64,000 nucleotides of DNA from Winogradskyella wandonensis (GTDB lineage Bacteria; Bacteroidota; Bacteroidia; Flavobacteriales; Flavobacteriaceae), in assembly GCF_004346845.1 (NCBI RefSeq), contig NZ_SMGI01000002.1, positions 682,001 to 746,000 on the forward strand. The letters run 5' to 3'. Under the pieces are notes generated by a model. The model ran no database searches. It was not told the origin of the DNA and was given only the letters and a program-made list of their open reading frames with translations. Positions within the stretch are counted from its first letter, which is position 1. The number at the start of each line of letters is the position of its first letter. The translations under genes and the position numbers were made by a program. Shown here one piece after another: positions 1-8,192 of the stretch.

Positions 1-201
1 ATTGAATAAATGAAACATTATATTTAATGAAAATGGACGAGATTTAGAAGAAAAAATACCAACTAAAGAAACAACTATTATTAAAAAACTAGTAAATAAA
101 TAGCTTAGGTTATATCTTATTCCATTATTATTGAAAACTACATAACTCAAAAAAACCAGAATTGCCACAAATAATATTTTGGCTAGTCTATTTATCTTCA
201 T
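1..201 (-). CDS. Partial polytopic membrane protein, possibly O-antigen polymerase
   Basis: This is the first 67 codons of a gene that continues beyond base 1, with no stop in frame. The predicted ATG lies at 201-199 and shares the four bases ATGA with the stop of the aminotransferase gene just upstream, which is the usual sign of translational coupling. The peptide begins MKINRLAK and continues with two hydrophobic stretches, roughly residues 8-23 and 33-50, so it looks like the amino end of an inner-membrane protein. In this setting, the downstream end of a surface polysaccharide operon, a Wzy-type polymerase or another polysaccharide membrane protein is the best guess. Too little is visible to assign a family. 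Confidence 0.5.
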   Translation of the reverse strand, partial: MKINRLAKILFVAILVFLSYVVFNNNGIRYNLSYLFTSFLIIVVSLVGIFSSKSRPFSLNIMFHLFN

Positions 202-1328
202 ATAGTTTCTATTGTTCTTTTGATTCTAAACAAGTCCTCTTCACTTAGTATTGAGCCACTTGGCAAACAAAGCCCAGAAGAAAAAAGTTTTTCACTTTCG
301 CCGTATCCAAAATACATTGAGCCTTTATAAATAGGTTGTTTATGCATCGGTTTCCATAGAAGTTTTGTTTCAATATTCTCTTCCTCAAACTTTTTTAACA
401 ATTCCTCTTTTGTAAAAGGAGCTGTCTTTTCATCAAAAAAAATACAGTTTAGCCAAAAGTTTGAAAAAACATAGTCTCTATTTTCAGTAAAAACATTTAC
501 GCCTTCTATATCTTTAAAAACGCTTCTATAAAAAAGATTAATCTCTCTTCTCTTTTTTATATAATCATTAAGAACCTCCATTTGACCTAAACCAACACCA
601 GCATTAAGATTACTCATTCTATAATTATAACCAATATTATTATGGTAATAAAACTTTTTAGCCTCCCTAGCTTGGGTTGCATAATAAATTATATTCTCTT
701 TCTCCTCTGTAGAATTACAAATTAAAGCACCTCCACCAGAAGAAGTTATAACCTTGTTTCCATTAAATGATATTATAGAATAGTCTCCAAAAGTACCGCA
801 TTTTTGACCTCTGTGGCTGGAGCCAAGTGCTTCTGCGGCATCTTCAATTATGGGAATATTATATTTATTAGAAATCATTAAAAGTTCATCTATCATTGCA
901 GGCATACCATATGCATGAACAATAATAATAGCTTTAGGCTTACGGCCTTTTTCTAATCTATTTTTTATAGCAGTTTCAAGATGCTTGGGGCAAATGTTCC
1001 ATGTTTGCGGTTCACTATCAACAAATATTGGTTCGGCGCCTACATACTTTATTGGGTTTGCTGTAGCGCAAAATGTGTTAGTTTGGCAAATAACTTCGTC
1101 TCCATGAGAAACGCCTAATTGAATCAATGCTAAGTGTATAGCAGATGTTCCCGAATTCAACAAAACGACCTCTTTATTTCCGCCTAAATAACTTTTCAAT
1201 GCTCTTTCAAAGTCTTCAATATTCTCTCCGTAATATGAAAGTTCATTGCTTGACAAGGCTCTACTGACATATTTATTAACAGAGGGGCTGACATGTGTTG
1301 CCGATAGAAAAATTTTTCTCTTTTTCAA
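198..1328 (-). CDS. DegT/DnrJ/EryC1/StrS-family PLP aminotransferase
   Basis: It is predicted to transfer an amino group from glutamate to the keto group of a nucleotide sugar, making an amino sugar for the surface polysaccharide. The 376-residue length is normal for the family. Visible motifs are NSGTSAIHLAL (about 58-68), the PLP-ring aspartate in EDAAEALG (about 162-169) and the Schiff-base lysine in NGNK (Lys192), followed by a glycine-rich SSGGGA turn. The reading frame has no ATG near its beginning: translation must start at the TTG at 1328, because a stop codon lies about 30 bases further upstream and the peptide MKKRKIFLSATH already matches the usual family amino end. It sits 61 bases after the WecA-like gene and overlaps the next membrane-protein gene by four bases. 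The exact sugar substrate cannot be read from the sequence. Confidence 0.88.
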   Translation of the reverse strand: MKKRKIFLSATHVSPSVNKYVSRALSSNELSYYGENIEDFERALKSYLGGNKEVVLLNSGTSAIHLALIQLGVSHGDEVICQTNTFCATANPIKYVGAEPIFVDSEPQTWNICPKHLETAIKNRLEKGRKPKAIIIVHAYGMPAMIDELLMISNKYNIPIIEDAAEALGSSHRGQKCGTFGDYSIISFNGNKVITSSGGGALICNSTEEKENIIYYATQAREAKKFYYHNNIGYNYRMSNLNAGVGLGQMEVLNDYIKKRREINLFYRSVFKDIEGVNVFTENRDYVFSNFWLNCIFFDEKTAPFTKEELLKKFEEENIETKLLWKPMHKQPIYKGSMYFGYGESEKLFSSGLCLPSGSILSEEDLFRIKRTIETI

Positions 1329-1389
1329 AAGGTTTGATTTTCTTTTTATTTAAGTCTTAAACGTAAAATAAAGGATAATAATATTCCTG

Positions 1390-2343
1390 CTAGTTCTGGT
1401 TTTTTAATAAGCGAAATAATGCTATATAAACTAAAAGCAAAATTAAGCTTATTACAAAAAATACTATAGACTGAATTACTAGGCTTTGCTTATATGTATT
1501 CAATATAATTAAGAATATCGCGAATTGCAACAAACCGTACATTAAAGATACTTTTATGTGAGAATAGTTTAGAACATCTGTTAGCTTTTGGTATATATGA
1601 TGCCTATGAGCCACTGTAACATTCTCTCCAAGAAATTTTCTGTAAATAATAGTTAAACCAGCATCAGTAAGATAAACTCCCATCAAAAGGATAAAGAGAG
1701 GTGACTTTAACTTTATTGTAAAGAAAGAAAGAAGAAAAAAAAGTGTCACTGCAAGACATATACTACCAATATCTCCACAAAAAAAGCGTGCCTGCTTTCT
1801 AAAATTAAAAAAACCGAAAATTAGTATAGATATGATAATGAAAATTAATAATTGCCCATCTATTAAATTTTCATAGATATTAATTATGTAAAGGCTTAAA
1901 AACGCTAGTAAAGAATATATACCGGTCATTCCATTTATACCGTCCATAAAATTAAAGATGTTTATAAAACCAACCCCAAAAGTTAGTAGTATTGGGATAA
2001 TACCCCAGTATATGTCAGTAAAAAGAATTAATTGATACATTATTAATCCTATAGAGATAAATTGAAATACTAGTCTTATTCTTGAGCTAAGTGAGATTAA
2101 ATCATCTATATAACTTATCAGGGAGATTATGGTTAATCCAATCATAAAATATGACATTTTAAAACCACTGAAAATAAAAAATATTAAAATAGCTAAATAA
2201 AAAATCAATCCTGCTCCTCTGATTATTGGCTCTGTATGTGAACTTCTATGATTTGGTTTGTCAACAATATCATATCGTTCTGCTATTTTAATATATAATA
2301 TTGAAAACACCAATAATACTAGTGCTACTACAATGTATTCCAT
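1390..2343 (-). CDS. WecA/WbpL/MraY-type undecaprenyl-phosphate sugar-1-phosphate transferase
   Basis: This inner-membrane enzyme is predicted to start polysaccharide synthesis by moving an N-acetylhexosamine-1-phosphate from a UDP-sugar to undecaprenyl phosphate. About ten membrane helices alternate with the conserved cytoplasmic motifs: DKPNHRSSH near residue 28, the aspartate pair at 80-81, NFMDGING at 131-138, GDIG at 190-193 and the HRHH box at 246-249. The 317-residue length is close to WbpL and WecA. The gene follows a WbpV-like reductase, the same pair seen in Pseudomonas aeruginosa O-antigen loci, where WbpL transfers a 6-deoxy-HexNAc-1-phosphate. This makes QuiNAc or FucNAc as first sugar plausible but unproven. 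Confidence 0.87.
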   Translation of the reverse strand: MEYIVVALVLLVFSILYIKIAERYDIVDKPNHRSSHTEPIIRGAGLIFYLAILIFFIFSGFKMSYFMIGLTIISLISYIDDLISLSSRIRLVFQFISIGLIMYQLILFTDIYWGIIPILLTFGVGFINIFNFMDGINGMTGIYSLLAFLSLYIINIYENLIDGQLLIFIIISILIFGFFNFRKQARFFCGDIGSICLAVTLFFLLSFFTIKLKSPLFILLMGVYLTDAGLTIIYRKFLGENVTVAHRHHIYQKLTDVLNYSHIKVSLMYGLLQFAIFLIILNTYKQSLVIQSIVFFVISLILLLVYIALFRLLKNQN

Positions 2344-2368
2344 TCTATATTCTTACTTAAAGAATTAT

Positions 2369-3283
2369 TTATTTTTCTAACCAATAAGCTGGATGACTAA
2401 TAACCTCCTTGGGATTCCAACCGCAAGTTCGCGCTTTTTTGTCATTAAATGTCAAAGGCTTTGTGAGTTTAATCAATTGTCTTTTGTTTAAAGGCAATCT
2501 CCTGCCTGTTATAATTTGAATAATATCTCCTATATATGCTCCAAATAAAGCAAAATAGTAAGGTATTGATATTGGTTTTTTTAAACCTAGAAACTCAGTT
2601 ATTTTCTCGGATAACTCATAAAACGTTGGGTGATATCCGTCTGTTAAATTATAAGTCCCTCCAATTTTCATTATACTAGGTATAAATACAGCAACATCAT
2701 ATGCGCAAACCATAGATTTTTGAGCATTACCTTTCCCTATATTGAAATAGTATCCTCTTTCCAAAGCATGAATCATAGACTTTAAATTTCCTTGTGGGGT
2801 TGCTCCTAATAACAGAGGGAGTCGTAAAATTGTTACAATTACTCCGTGATTTTTTCCCCATTCTCTTATTGCTTCTTCTGCTTTAATTTTACTCTTTCCA
2901 TACGCATCTGTAGCAAGTAGCTCAACGTCCTCTGAAATATTATATCCACTATCTAACCCATAAACCGAAACGGTGCTTATAAAAACTATAAATTGAGGCT
3001 TATGCACTAATGCAGAAAGCAAATTTTCCGTACCATAATAATTTATATTGTAGAATTCCTCTCTTTCTTTATCATTTGTAGGAATAGAATGTGCCTTCCC
3101 GGCAGCGTGAATAACCAAATCATATTCTTGAGATAAAACAGGTATTGTCTTGGAGATGTCGGCAGAAATAGTTGATGTACTATCTCTACCTAAGGTGTCA
3201 AAATTGAAATTTAACCTTGTTAGTTCTGAAATAATATACTTTCCTAAAAAACCTGAAGCCCCAGTAACCAAAACTCTTTTCAT
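2369..3283 (-). CDS. NAD-dependent epimerase/dehydratase, WbpV-like UDP-4-keto-6-deoxy-HexNAc reductase
   Basis: It is an extended short-chain dehydrogenase predicted to act on the 4-keto group of a UDP-6-deoxy-HexNAc. The Rossmann nucleotide loop reads GASGFLGKYI near the amino end, and the catalytic tyrosine and lysine are in YGKSK, preceded by the serine-containing STVSVYG strand. The middle segment with LRLPLLLG and the later TYNLTDGYHPT stretch resemble WbpV and related proteins more than GalE. A TTG at 3289 would add two residues; the ATG at 3283, nine bases after the preceding stop, gives the better start. With the WecA-like gene it forms a WbpV-WbpL type pair. UDP-glucose 4-epimerase activity is the main alternative. 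Confidence 0.8.
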   Translation of the reverse strand: MKRVLVTGASGFLGKYIISELTRLNFNFDTLGRDSTSTISADISKTIPVLSQEYDLVIHAAGKAHSIPTNDKEREEFYNINYYGTENLLSALVHKPQFIVFISTVSVYGLDSGYNISEDVELLATDAYGKSKIKAEEAIREWGKNHGVIVTILRLPLLLGATPQGNLKSMIHALERGYYFNIGKGNAQKSMVCAYDVAVFIPSIMKIGGTYNLTDGYHPTFYELSEKITEFLGLKKPISIPYYFALFGAYIGDIIQIITGRRLPLNKRQLIKLTKPLTFNDKKARTCGWNPKEVISHPAYWLEK

Positions 3284-3291
3284 AAACAATT

Positions 3292-4503
3292 TTAGTAGTT
3301 ACTGTACAACTTATTAAATTTTCTTAAAATAAGCTCTTTGTTATAATGTGTTTCGGCTAAAAATCTTGCATTTTTGGAAAGCATCTCAAGCTCATTAGTA
3401 TTTGTATTAGCTATCTTAATAAGCGTGTTTGAAATATCTTCTAAATTTCCCGCCTCAGCAAACCAGCCGATATCGTGATTCTTTAAAACAAAATATAGTT
3501 CAGAATTAACATCTCCTATGTAAAAAATAGGTTTACCGGCAGCTAAAAGATTATAAAATTTTGAAGGAACACCTAATCCGTACATATTTTCTTTTAATGT
3601 AACAACTCCTACAGCGGCATCAGACATAAACTCATCTTGCTGTTCTCTTGGTATCCACCCATACTTTTCAATGTGTTTAGTTTTTTCTTTATTTATAAAA
3701 GCTGTTATATCATTTTCCAACGCTCCATTTCCGATAAACGTAAACATATATGGCTCGTTTTTAGTTTTTTTTAAGGCTTCAAGCAGAATTTCTAGACCTT
3801 GTAAACGTCCCATGTTTCCTGCAAATAGTAGTTTCTTTATAGATGATTCAGGAATTGGTCGAGCCGAAATATTCTCTGTATCTGACCAGTTTTCAATAAT
3901 TGTAATATTTTTTTGATTTCCTACTTTCTTCTCAAATAGTTTTAGCATATCTCTACCTAGTACAATTATAGTATCCATTTTTTCAAAAGCTTTATCAAAA
4001 ATGCGCTTAATCATTTTGTAGATATAGCTTGTTTTAGATTTTAAAACTCCTGATATGACTAAGTTTTCAGGAAAAACATCGTGCACTAGTATTTTTATTT
4101 TCCAATTTCTTCTTCTGGCTACTGAACTTGCAAAAAGAACTAAAAGTACAGGGTTAGTAACCATGAAAATTTCTGAATTATTAGGAATTTTTCTTGTCAT
4201 TAAAGACAGCATCTTACAGGTTATCAAAAAATGTCCTATTGCCCTAAAAAAAAGACTATTCTTATTATAGCCTTTAGATTTTATTCGATTGATTTCTATT
4301 TCAGGCAGGGTTTTTATTTCGTTTTGTTCTTCTTTTTCTTCGTAAAATTCTGGACCACATATGACAGAAACTTTATAATCATTTGACAATGACTTGGCAA
4401 TTTCAGTCATTATATATCCCGTTGATATAGTTTCAGGATAAAATAACTCAGAAACAAGCCATATGTGCTTTTTATTATTTTGACCAGACAACTCTATTGA
4501 CAT
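3292..4503 (-). CDS. WbuB-like glycosyltransferase (GT4 fold, N-acetyl-L-fucosamine transferase candidate)
   Basis: This is a 403-residue GT-B glycosyltransferase. The carboxy half has the family signature: a LLFAGNMGRLQGLEIL strand near residue 225, a GWIPREQQDEFM segment, and the donor-binding region GLGVPSKFYNLLAAGKP, where the usual EXFG..EA pattern is replaced by the S-K-F-Y-N variant typical of WbuB proteins. WbuB proteins usually sit right after WbjB-WbjC-WbjD and add L-FucNAc, which is exactly the arrangement here. The first 29 bases overlap the end of the capG-like gene in another frame. Donor specificity is inferred from context only. Confidence 0.83.
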   Translation of the reverse strand: MSIELSGQNNKKHIWLVSELFYPETISTGYIMTEIAKSLSNDYKVSVICGPEFYEEKEEQNEIKTLPEIEINRIKSKGYNKNSLFFRAIGHFLITCKMLSLMTRKIPNNSEIFMVTNPVLLVLFASSVARRRNWKIKILVHDVFPENLVISGVLKSKTSYIYKMIKRIFDKAFEKMDTIIVLGRDMLKLFEKKVGNQKNITIIENWSDTENISARPIPESSIKKLLFAGNMGRLQGLEILLEALKKTKNEPYMFTFIGNGALENDITAFINKEKTKHIEKYGWIPREQQDEFMSDAAVGVVTLKENMYGLGVPSKFYNLLAAGKPIFYIGDVNSELYFVLKNHDIGWFAEAGNLEDISNTLIKIANTNTNELEMLSKNARFLAETHYNKELILRKFNKLYSNY

Positions 4504-5608
4504 AATCTGTATAAGATAGAATTATACGCACCATTTTCTCGCTAACATTTGGCATTGAGTAATCGTAAACTTCTCTAAAATTACGTTTTGGGCTTCTGTT
4601 TTGAACTTCTAAAGCGGTTAAGCCTTGCATTATTCGTTCTGGATTTAACCCCACCATCATAACTGAAGCTTCTTCCATTGCTTCTGGGCGCTCATGAGCT
4701 TCTCGAATGTTTAAAGCATGGAAATTTAAAATTGAAGATTCCTCCGAGATTGTACCAGAGTCTGACAATACGGCAAAAGAGTACATCTGTAATGCATTGT
4801 AATCTGAAAAGCCTAATGGTTTTAAAAATTGAATGTTTTTGTGCGTTTTTAGATTTTTATCATTCAACATATTTCGTGTTCGAGGATGTGTTGAGACTAT
4901 AATCGGGTAATCGTATTTTTCTGCAATTAGGTTTAATGAATCTATAAGCCCTTTGAAGTTTTTTGGATTACTAATGTTTTCTTCTCTATGAGAAGAAACA
5001 ACAAAGAATTTGTGGCTCTCTAAATTAAGTTTATTTAATACCTCAGATGCTTCAATCTGAGGTAAGAACTTATGTAAAACCTCGTACATAGGGCTTCCCG
5101 TTTTTATTACTCTATCTGGAGACAGACCTTCTCTTAAAAGGTATTCCCTAGCAATACTACTGTAGGTTAAGTTTATATCTGCAACGTGATCTACTATCTT
5201 ACGATTTGTTTCCTCAGGGACACGCTGGTCAAAACAACGATTGCCTGCTTCCATATGAAATACTGGAATCTTTCTCTTTTTTGCGGGTATGGCACATAAA
5301 CAAGAGTTAGTGTCTCCTAAAACAAGAAAAGCATCAGGGTTTACCTCCTCTAGTATTGGGTCTATTTTTATAAGAATATTACCAACCGTTTCTGTTGCGT
5401 TTTTACCTGCTGCTTCTAAAAAATAATCGGGCTTTCTTAGACCTAAATCTTCGAAGAAAATTTCGTTTAACTCATAGTCATAATTTTGTCCTGTATGCAC
5501 TAGTATGTGCTCGATAGCTTCATTTTTATCCAATGCTATTAAAGTACATGATAGTCTTATTATTTCTGGTCTTGTACCTACTACGGTTAGTACTTTTAGT
5601 TTCTTCAT
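4475..5608 (-). CDS. capG: UDP-N-acetylglucosamine 2-epimerase family, CapG/WbjD-like
   Basis: This non-hydrolysing 2-epimerase is predicted to carry out the last step of UDP-N-acetyl-L-fucosamine synthesis, inverting C2 of UDP-2-acetamido-2,6-dideoxy-L-talose. The amino end has the VVGTRPEIIRL loop, the middle has HMEAGNRCFDQRVPEETNR with the conserved acidic and arginine residues, and the second domain has SSHREENI and the UDP-binding SDSGTISEESS. Its 377 residues match CapG/WecB length. Being fourth after capE, the cupin gene and capF argues for CapG rather than WecB, which would make ManNAc. It ends inside the next glycosyltransferase gene. Confidence 0.87.
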   Translation of the reverse strand: MKKLKVLTVVGTRPEIIRLSCTLIALDKNEAIEHILVHTGQNYDYELNEIFFEDLGLRKPDYFLEAAGKNATETVGNILIKIDPILEEVNPDAFLVLGDTNSCLCAIPAKKRKIPVFHMEAGNRCFDQRVPEETNRKIVDHVADINLTYSSIAREYLLREGLSPDRVIKTGSPMYEVLHKFLPQIEASEVLNKLNLESHKFFVVSSHREENISNPKNFKGLIDSLNLIAEKYDYPIIVSTHPRTRNMLNDKNLKTHKNIQFLKPLGFSDYNALQMYSFAVLSDSGTISEESSILNFHALNIREAHERPEAMEEASVMMVGLNPERIMQGLTALEVQNRSPKRNFREVYDYSMPNVSEKMVRIILSYTDYVNRVVWSK

Positions 5609-5618
5609 TTTAATAATT

Positions 5619-6761
5619 TTATACTTCTACAAAATAAGTATCTGCATCATCGGGATTGTAAGATTCGTTAATCCAAAATAAGGTTATTAATTCGGTATTC
5701 CCAATATTAGTAATATTATGTGTGTGCCAAATAGGCATATCTACATAAGCGGGCTCATCTCCATCTAATAAATACTCAATAACCTCATCTGTATTAATTT
5801 TTCTCAATTTTATGGAAGCCTTCCCCTTAATTACTGCAAAACGCTCTACTTTACGCGTATGATAATGATTGCCTCTAGTAATCCCTGGAACTGTTGTTGA
5901 GTAAGAGGATTGACCAGCGGTATCTGATCGCATTATCTCTACAAATGCACCGCGGTTATCTGTATGTTTTACAAATTTTCTCGGAAAGTAATCTTTGGGA
6001 ATGAAGCTAGTAAACGTATTAAATAAATCTAACTCAAAAGAATTTAAATTTACTTTTGGTACTTGTCCATTGTCTACATAATCTTTTTTAAAGTCTTCTA
6101 AGAGAGATAATATTTCTGAAACATTTTTTGATGACGTGTGTGGTACAACAAAAGATTGTATACTTTTAGTTTTTGGTTTTAAAATTTCGTCATAGAAAGC
6201 TTTTGATAGTTCGTTGATGTATATAAGATTAACTTTACTGTCATTGATTACAGTAGGTTTTTCCCCTTGAATTATTTGATGGCAAAATGTTGCTATAAAA
6301 GAATTATAAAATGGCTTCCCAAAAGGTCCAAAAACATTGGGTATAATAAATGAAGTTACTGATGCTCCTACTTTAGATGCCCAGTCTTCAAAAAGTTTTC
6401 TTCCATCTCGTTTAGACTTCCCATAAAGGTTATCATTCTCTTCCTGAGTTGAAGATGAAAAAACTATCTTAGGATTACTTTTTGTAGCCTCACATGCATC
6501 TAAAAGCTTTTTAATCAAGTTAACATTTGTGTTGTAAATAACGTGCTGGTCTTCGTGCCTGTTCATAGCTGCTATGTGAATAATTACATCACATGTGGAG
6601 ACAAAATTTTGAAGCTGGGATTCGTTTTGAAAAAAATCTCTTTTAAATTCAACATGCTGAATTACCTCTTGCTTTGTGCCAAGGAAATTATAAAGATGGC
6701 TTCCCATGAAACCTCCTTGACCAGTAATGCCAACTTTAATTTTGTTTACCATGTTGTCCAT
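5619..6761 (-). CDS. capF: Bifunctional UDP-sugar epimerase/reductase CapF/WbjC
   Basis: The protein joins an amino-terminal NAD(P)-binding reductase domain (GITGQGGFMGSHL near residue 10, YGKSKRDG with the catalytic Tyr and Lys) to a carboxy-terminal cupin of about 130 residues, with RGNHYHTRKVERF and the PIWHTHNITN strand supplying metal-binding histidines. This is the architecture of CapF, in which the cupin epimerises C3 of the UDP-4-keto sugar and the reductase then reduces C4. The length of 380 is close to CapF of Staphylococcus aureus. The start at 6761 lies inside the end of the upstream cupin gene (16-base overlap); a second ATG nine bases in is possible. Confidence 0.9.
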   Translation of the reverse strand: MDNMVNKIKVGITGQGGFMGSHLYNFLGTKQEVIQHVEFKRDFFQNESQLQNFVSTCDVIIHIAAMNRHEDQHVIYNTNVNLIKKLLDACEATKSNPKIVFSSSTQEENDNLYGKSKRDGRKLFEDWASKVGASVTSFIIPNVFGPFGKPFYNSFIATFCHQIIQGEKPTVINDSKVNLIYINELSKAFYDEILKPKTKSIQSFVVPHTSSKNVSEILSLLEDFKKDYVDNGQVPKVNLNSFELDLFNTFTSFIPKDYFPRKFVKHTDNRGAFVEIMRSDTAGQSSYSTTVPGITRGNHYHTRKVERFAVIKGKASIKLRKINTDEVIEYLLDGDEPAYVDMPIWHTHNITNIGNTELITLFWINESYNPDDADTYFVEV

Positions 6762-7177
6762 TTATTTTGGTCATATCTAACATAATCATCTTCTATTTCT
6801 TGAAAACCATAGTCTGACATAATCATAAGCTTAGAGTTTTCTTCTAATGCTTTAAAGCCATTTACATACCCGTTTGGTATATAAAGTATCTCTTCCTTGT
6901 TTGAGGATAATGTATATTCGTTAACCTTTAAATTATCGTCTGGAGTTTCCCAATTATCAATTTTAACTAGCTTAACTTCAAAGCTGCCTCTCACACATCT
7001 AAACCACCTGCTTTCTATCTTGTGTCCTTGCCATGCTCTGATAACATTAGTATTAAAATGAGTTGTGAAATACATTCTTTTAATTTCAGACATGTCAAAC
7101 TCATTAAAAAATTGTAACAGTCCTCTATTATCAGAATAAGAACCTCCTGTAATTATTTCTGGTAATGATTCTTGCAT
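6746..7177 (-). CDS. RmlC-like cupin sugar epimerase between capE and capF
   Basis: This is a 143-residue single-domain cupin resembling dTDP-4-dehydrorhamnose 3,5-epimerase. SDNRGLLQFF resembles the start of RmlC, but the RGLHxQ catalytic strand is replaced by IRAWQGHKIESRWF; a G-S-F-E-V turn and the later strand YIPNGYVNGFKAL match the end of the RmlC barrel. It lies between capE and capF, eight bases after capE and overlapping capF, so its product likely works on the same UDP-4-keto sugar or on a related precursor. CapF already has a cupin domain, so this protein is either redundant, provides a different stereochemistry, or is structural. No direct function can be read from the residues. 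Confidence 0.78.
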   Translation of the reverse strand: MQESLPEIITGGSYSDNRGLLQFFNEFDMSEIKRMYFTTHFNTNVIRAWQGHKIESRWFRCVRGSFEVKLVKIDNWETPDDNLKVNEYTLSSNKEEILYIPNGYVNGFKALEENSKLMIMSDYGFQEIEDDYVRYDQNKWTTW

Positions 7178-7184
7178 GAAAATC

Positions 7185-8192
7185 TTACTTTATATCTTCT
7201 CCAATAAAATCTAGTTTTAGCAGGAGTTTTTTCATGCCTTGGACATCTAGTTGCTCTGTATTATGAGAGTGATAATCTTCAACTGTATTCATGTCTATTT
7301 CTCCCTCAGAAAAATAGTTCGCATAATTTAAATCTCTACCATCTGCTGGGACTCTGTAGTAATCTCCTAAATCCTCTGCCTTAACACGTTCTTCCCTTGT
7401 TAATAGGGACTCATAAAGCTTTTCACCATGTCTTGTTCCTATAATTTTAAGTTTACTATCAGATTTGTAGAGTTCTAACAATGCTTTTGCTAAAATCTCA
7501 ATCGTAGCCGCAGGCGCTTTTTGAACAAACATGTCTCCAGGCTTGGCATTTTTAAAAGCAAAAAGTACTAAATCTACTGCATCGTCAAGAGTCATCATAA
7601 ACCTTGTCATACGAGGGTCAGTAATTGTTAAGTCACTTTTGCTTTGCATTAACTCAACAAATAAAGGTATTACTGAGCCTCTTGAGGCCATTACATTTCC
7701 GTATCGTGTTCCTGAAATAATGGTATTGCCTGCATTTCTAGATTTTGCAACTAAAACCTTTTCCATCATAGCCTTAGAAATACCCATTGCATTAATTGGG
7801 TACACGGCTTTATCTGTACTCAATACAACAACGTTTTTTACGCCATGAGCAATAGCAGCATCTAAAACATTTTCCGTACCAACAACATTGGTCTTTACCG
7901 CTTCCATAGGGAAGAACTCACAAGACGGCACTTGCTTTAAAGCAGCTGCATGAAAGATGTAATCTACACCTCTTACAGCAGTTTCTACAGACCTGTAGTC
8001 TCTAACATCGCCTATATAAAACTTTACCTTAGGGTTGGCTACCTTTCGTCTGAGTTCGTCTTGCTTTTTTTCGTCTCTAGAAAACACTCTAATTTCTGAA
8101 AAATGGTCTGTGCTCACAAATCTATTTAAGACAGCATTCCCAAATGACCCTGTTCCGCCTGTTATAAGAAGTTTTTTATTGATCATCTTCAT
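7185..8192 (-). CDS. capE: UDP-GlcNAc 4,6-dehydratase (5-inverting) CapE/WbjB
   Basis: It catalyses the first step of UDP-L-FucNAc synthesis, dehydrating UDP-GlcNAc to a 4-keto-6-deoxy sugar with C5 inversion. It is a short (335 residue) soluble member of the FlaA1/CapE branch, without the membrane region of WbpM. The nucleotide loop is TGGTGSFGNAV, the active-site segment is VVLSTDKAVYPINAMGISKA, in which an M-G-I-S-K pattern replaces the common YxxxK, and GTRYGNVMASRGSVIP follows; all are hallmarks of this branch. The start overlaps the upstream glycosyltransferase end by 17 bases. A second ATG two codons in is equally possible. Confidence 0.9.
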   Translation of the reverse strand: MKMINKKLLITGGTGSFGNAVLNRFVSTDHFSEIRVFSRDEKKQDELRRKVANPKVKFYIGDVRDYRSVETAVRGVDYIFHAAALKQVPSCEFFPMEAVKTNVVGTENVLDAAIAHGVKNVVVLSTDKAVYPINAMGISKAMMEKVLVAKSRNAGNTIISGTRYGNVMASRGSVIPLFVELMQSKSDLTITDPRMTRFMMTLDDAVDLVLFAFKNAKPGDMFVQKAPAATIEILAKALLELYKSDSKLKIIGTRHGEKLYESLLTREERVKAEDLGDYYRVPADGRDLNYANYFSEGEIDMNTVEDYHSHNTEQLDVQGMKKLLLKLDFIGEDIK

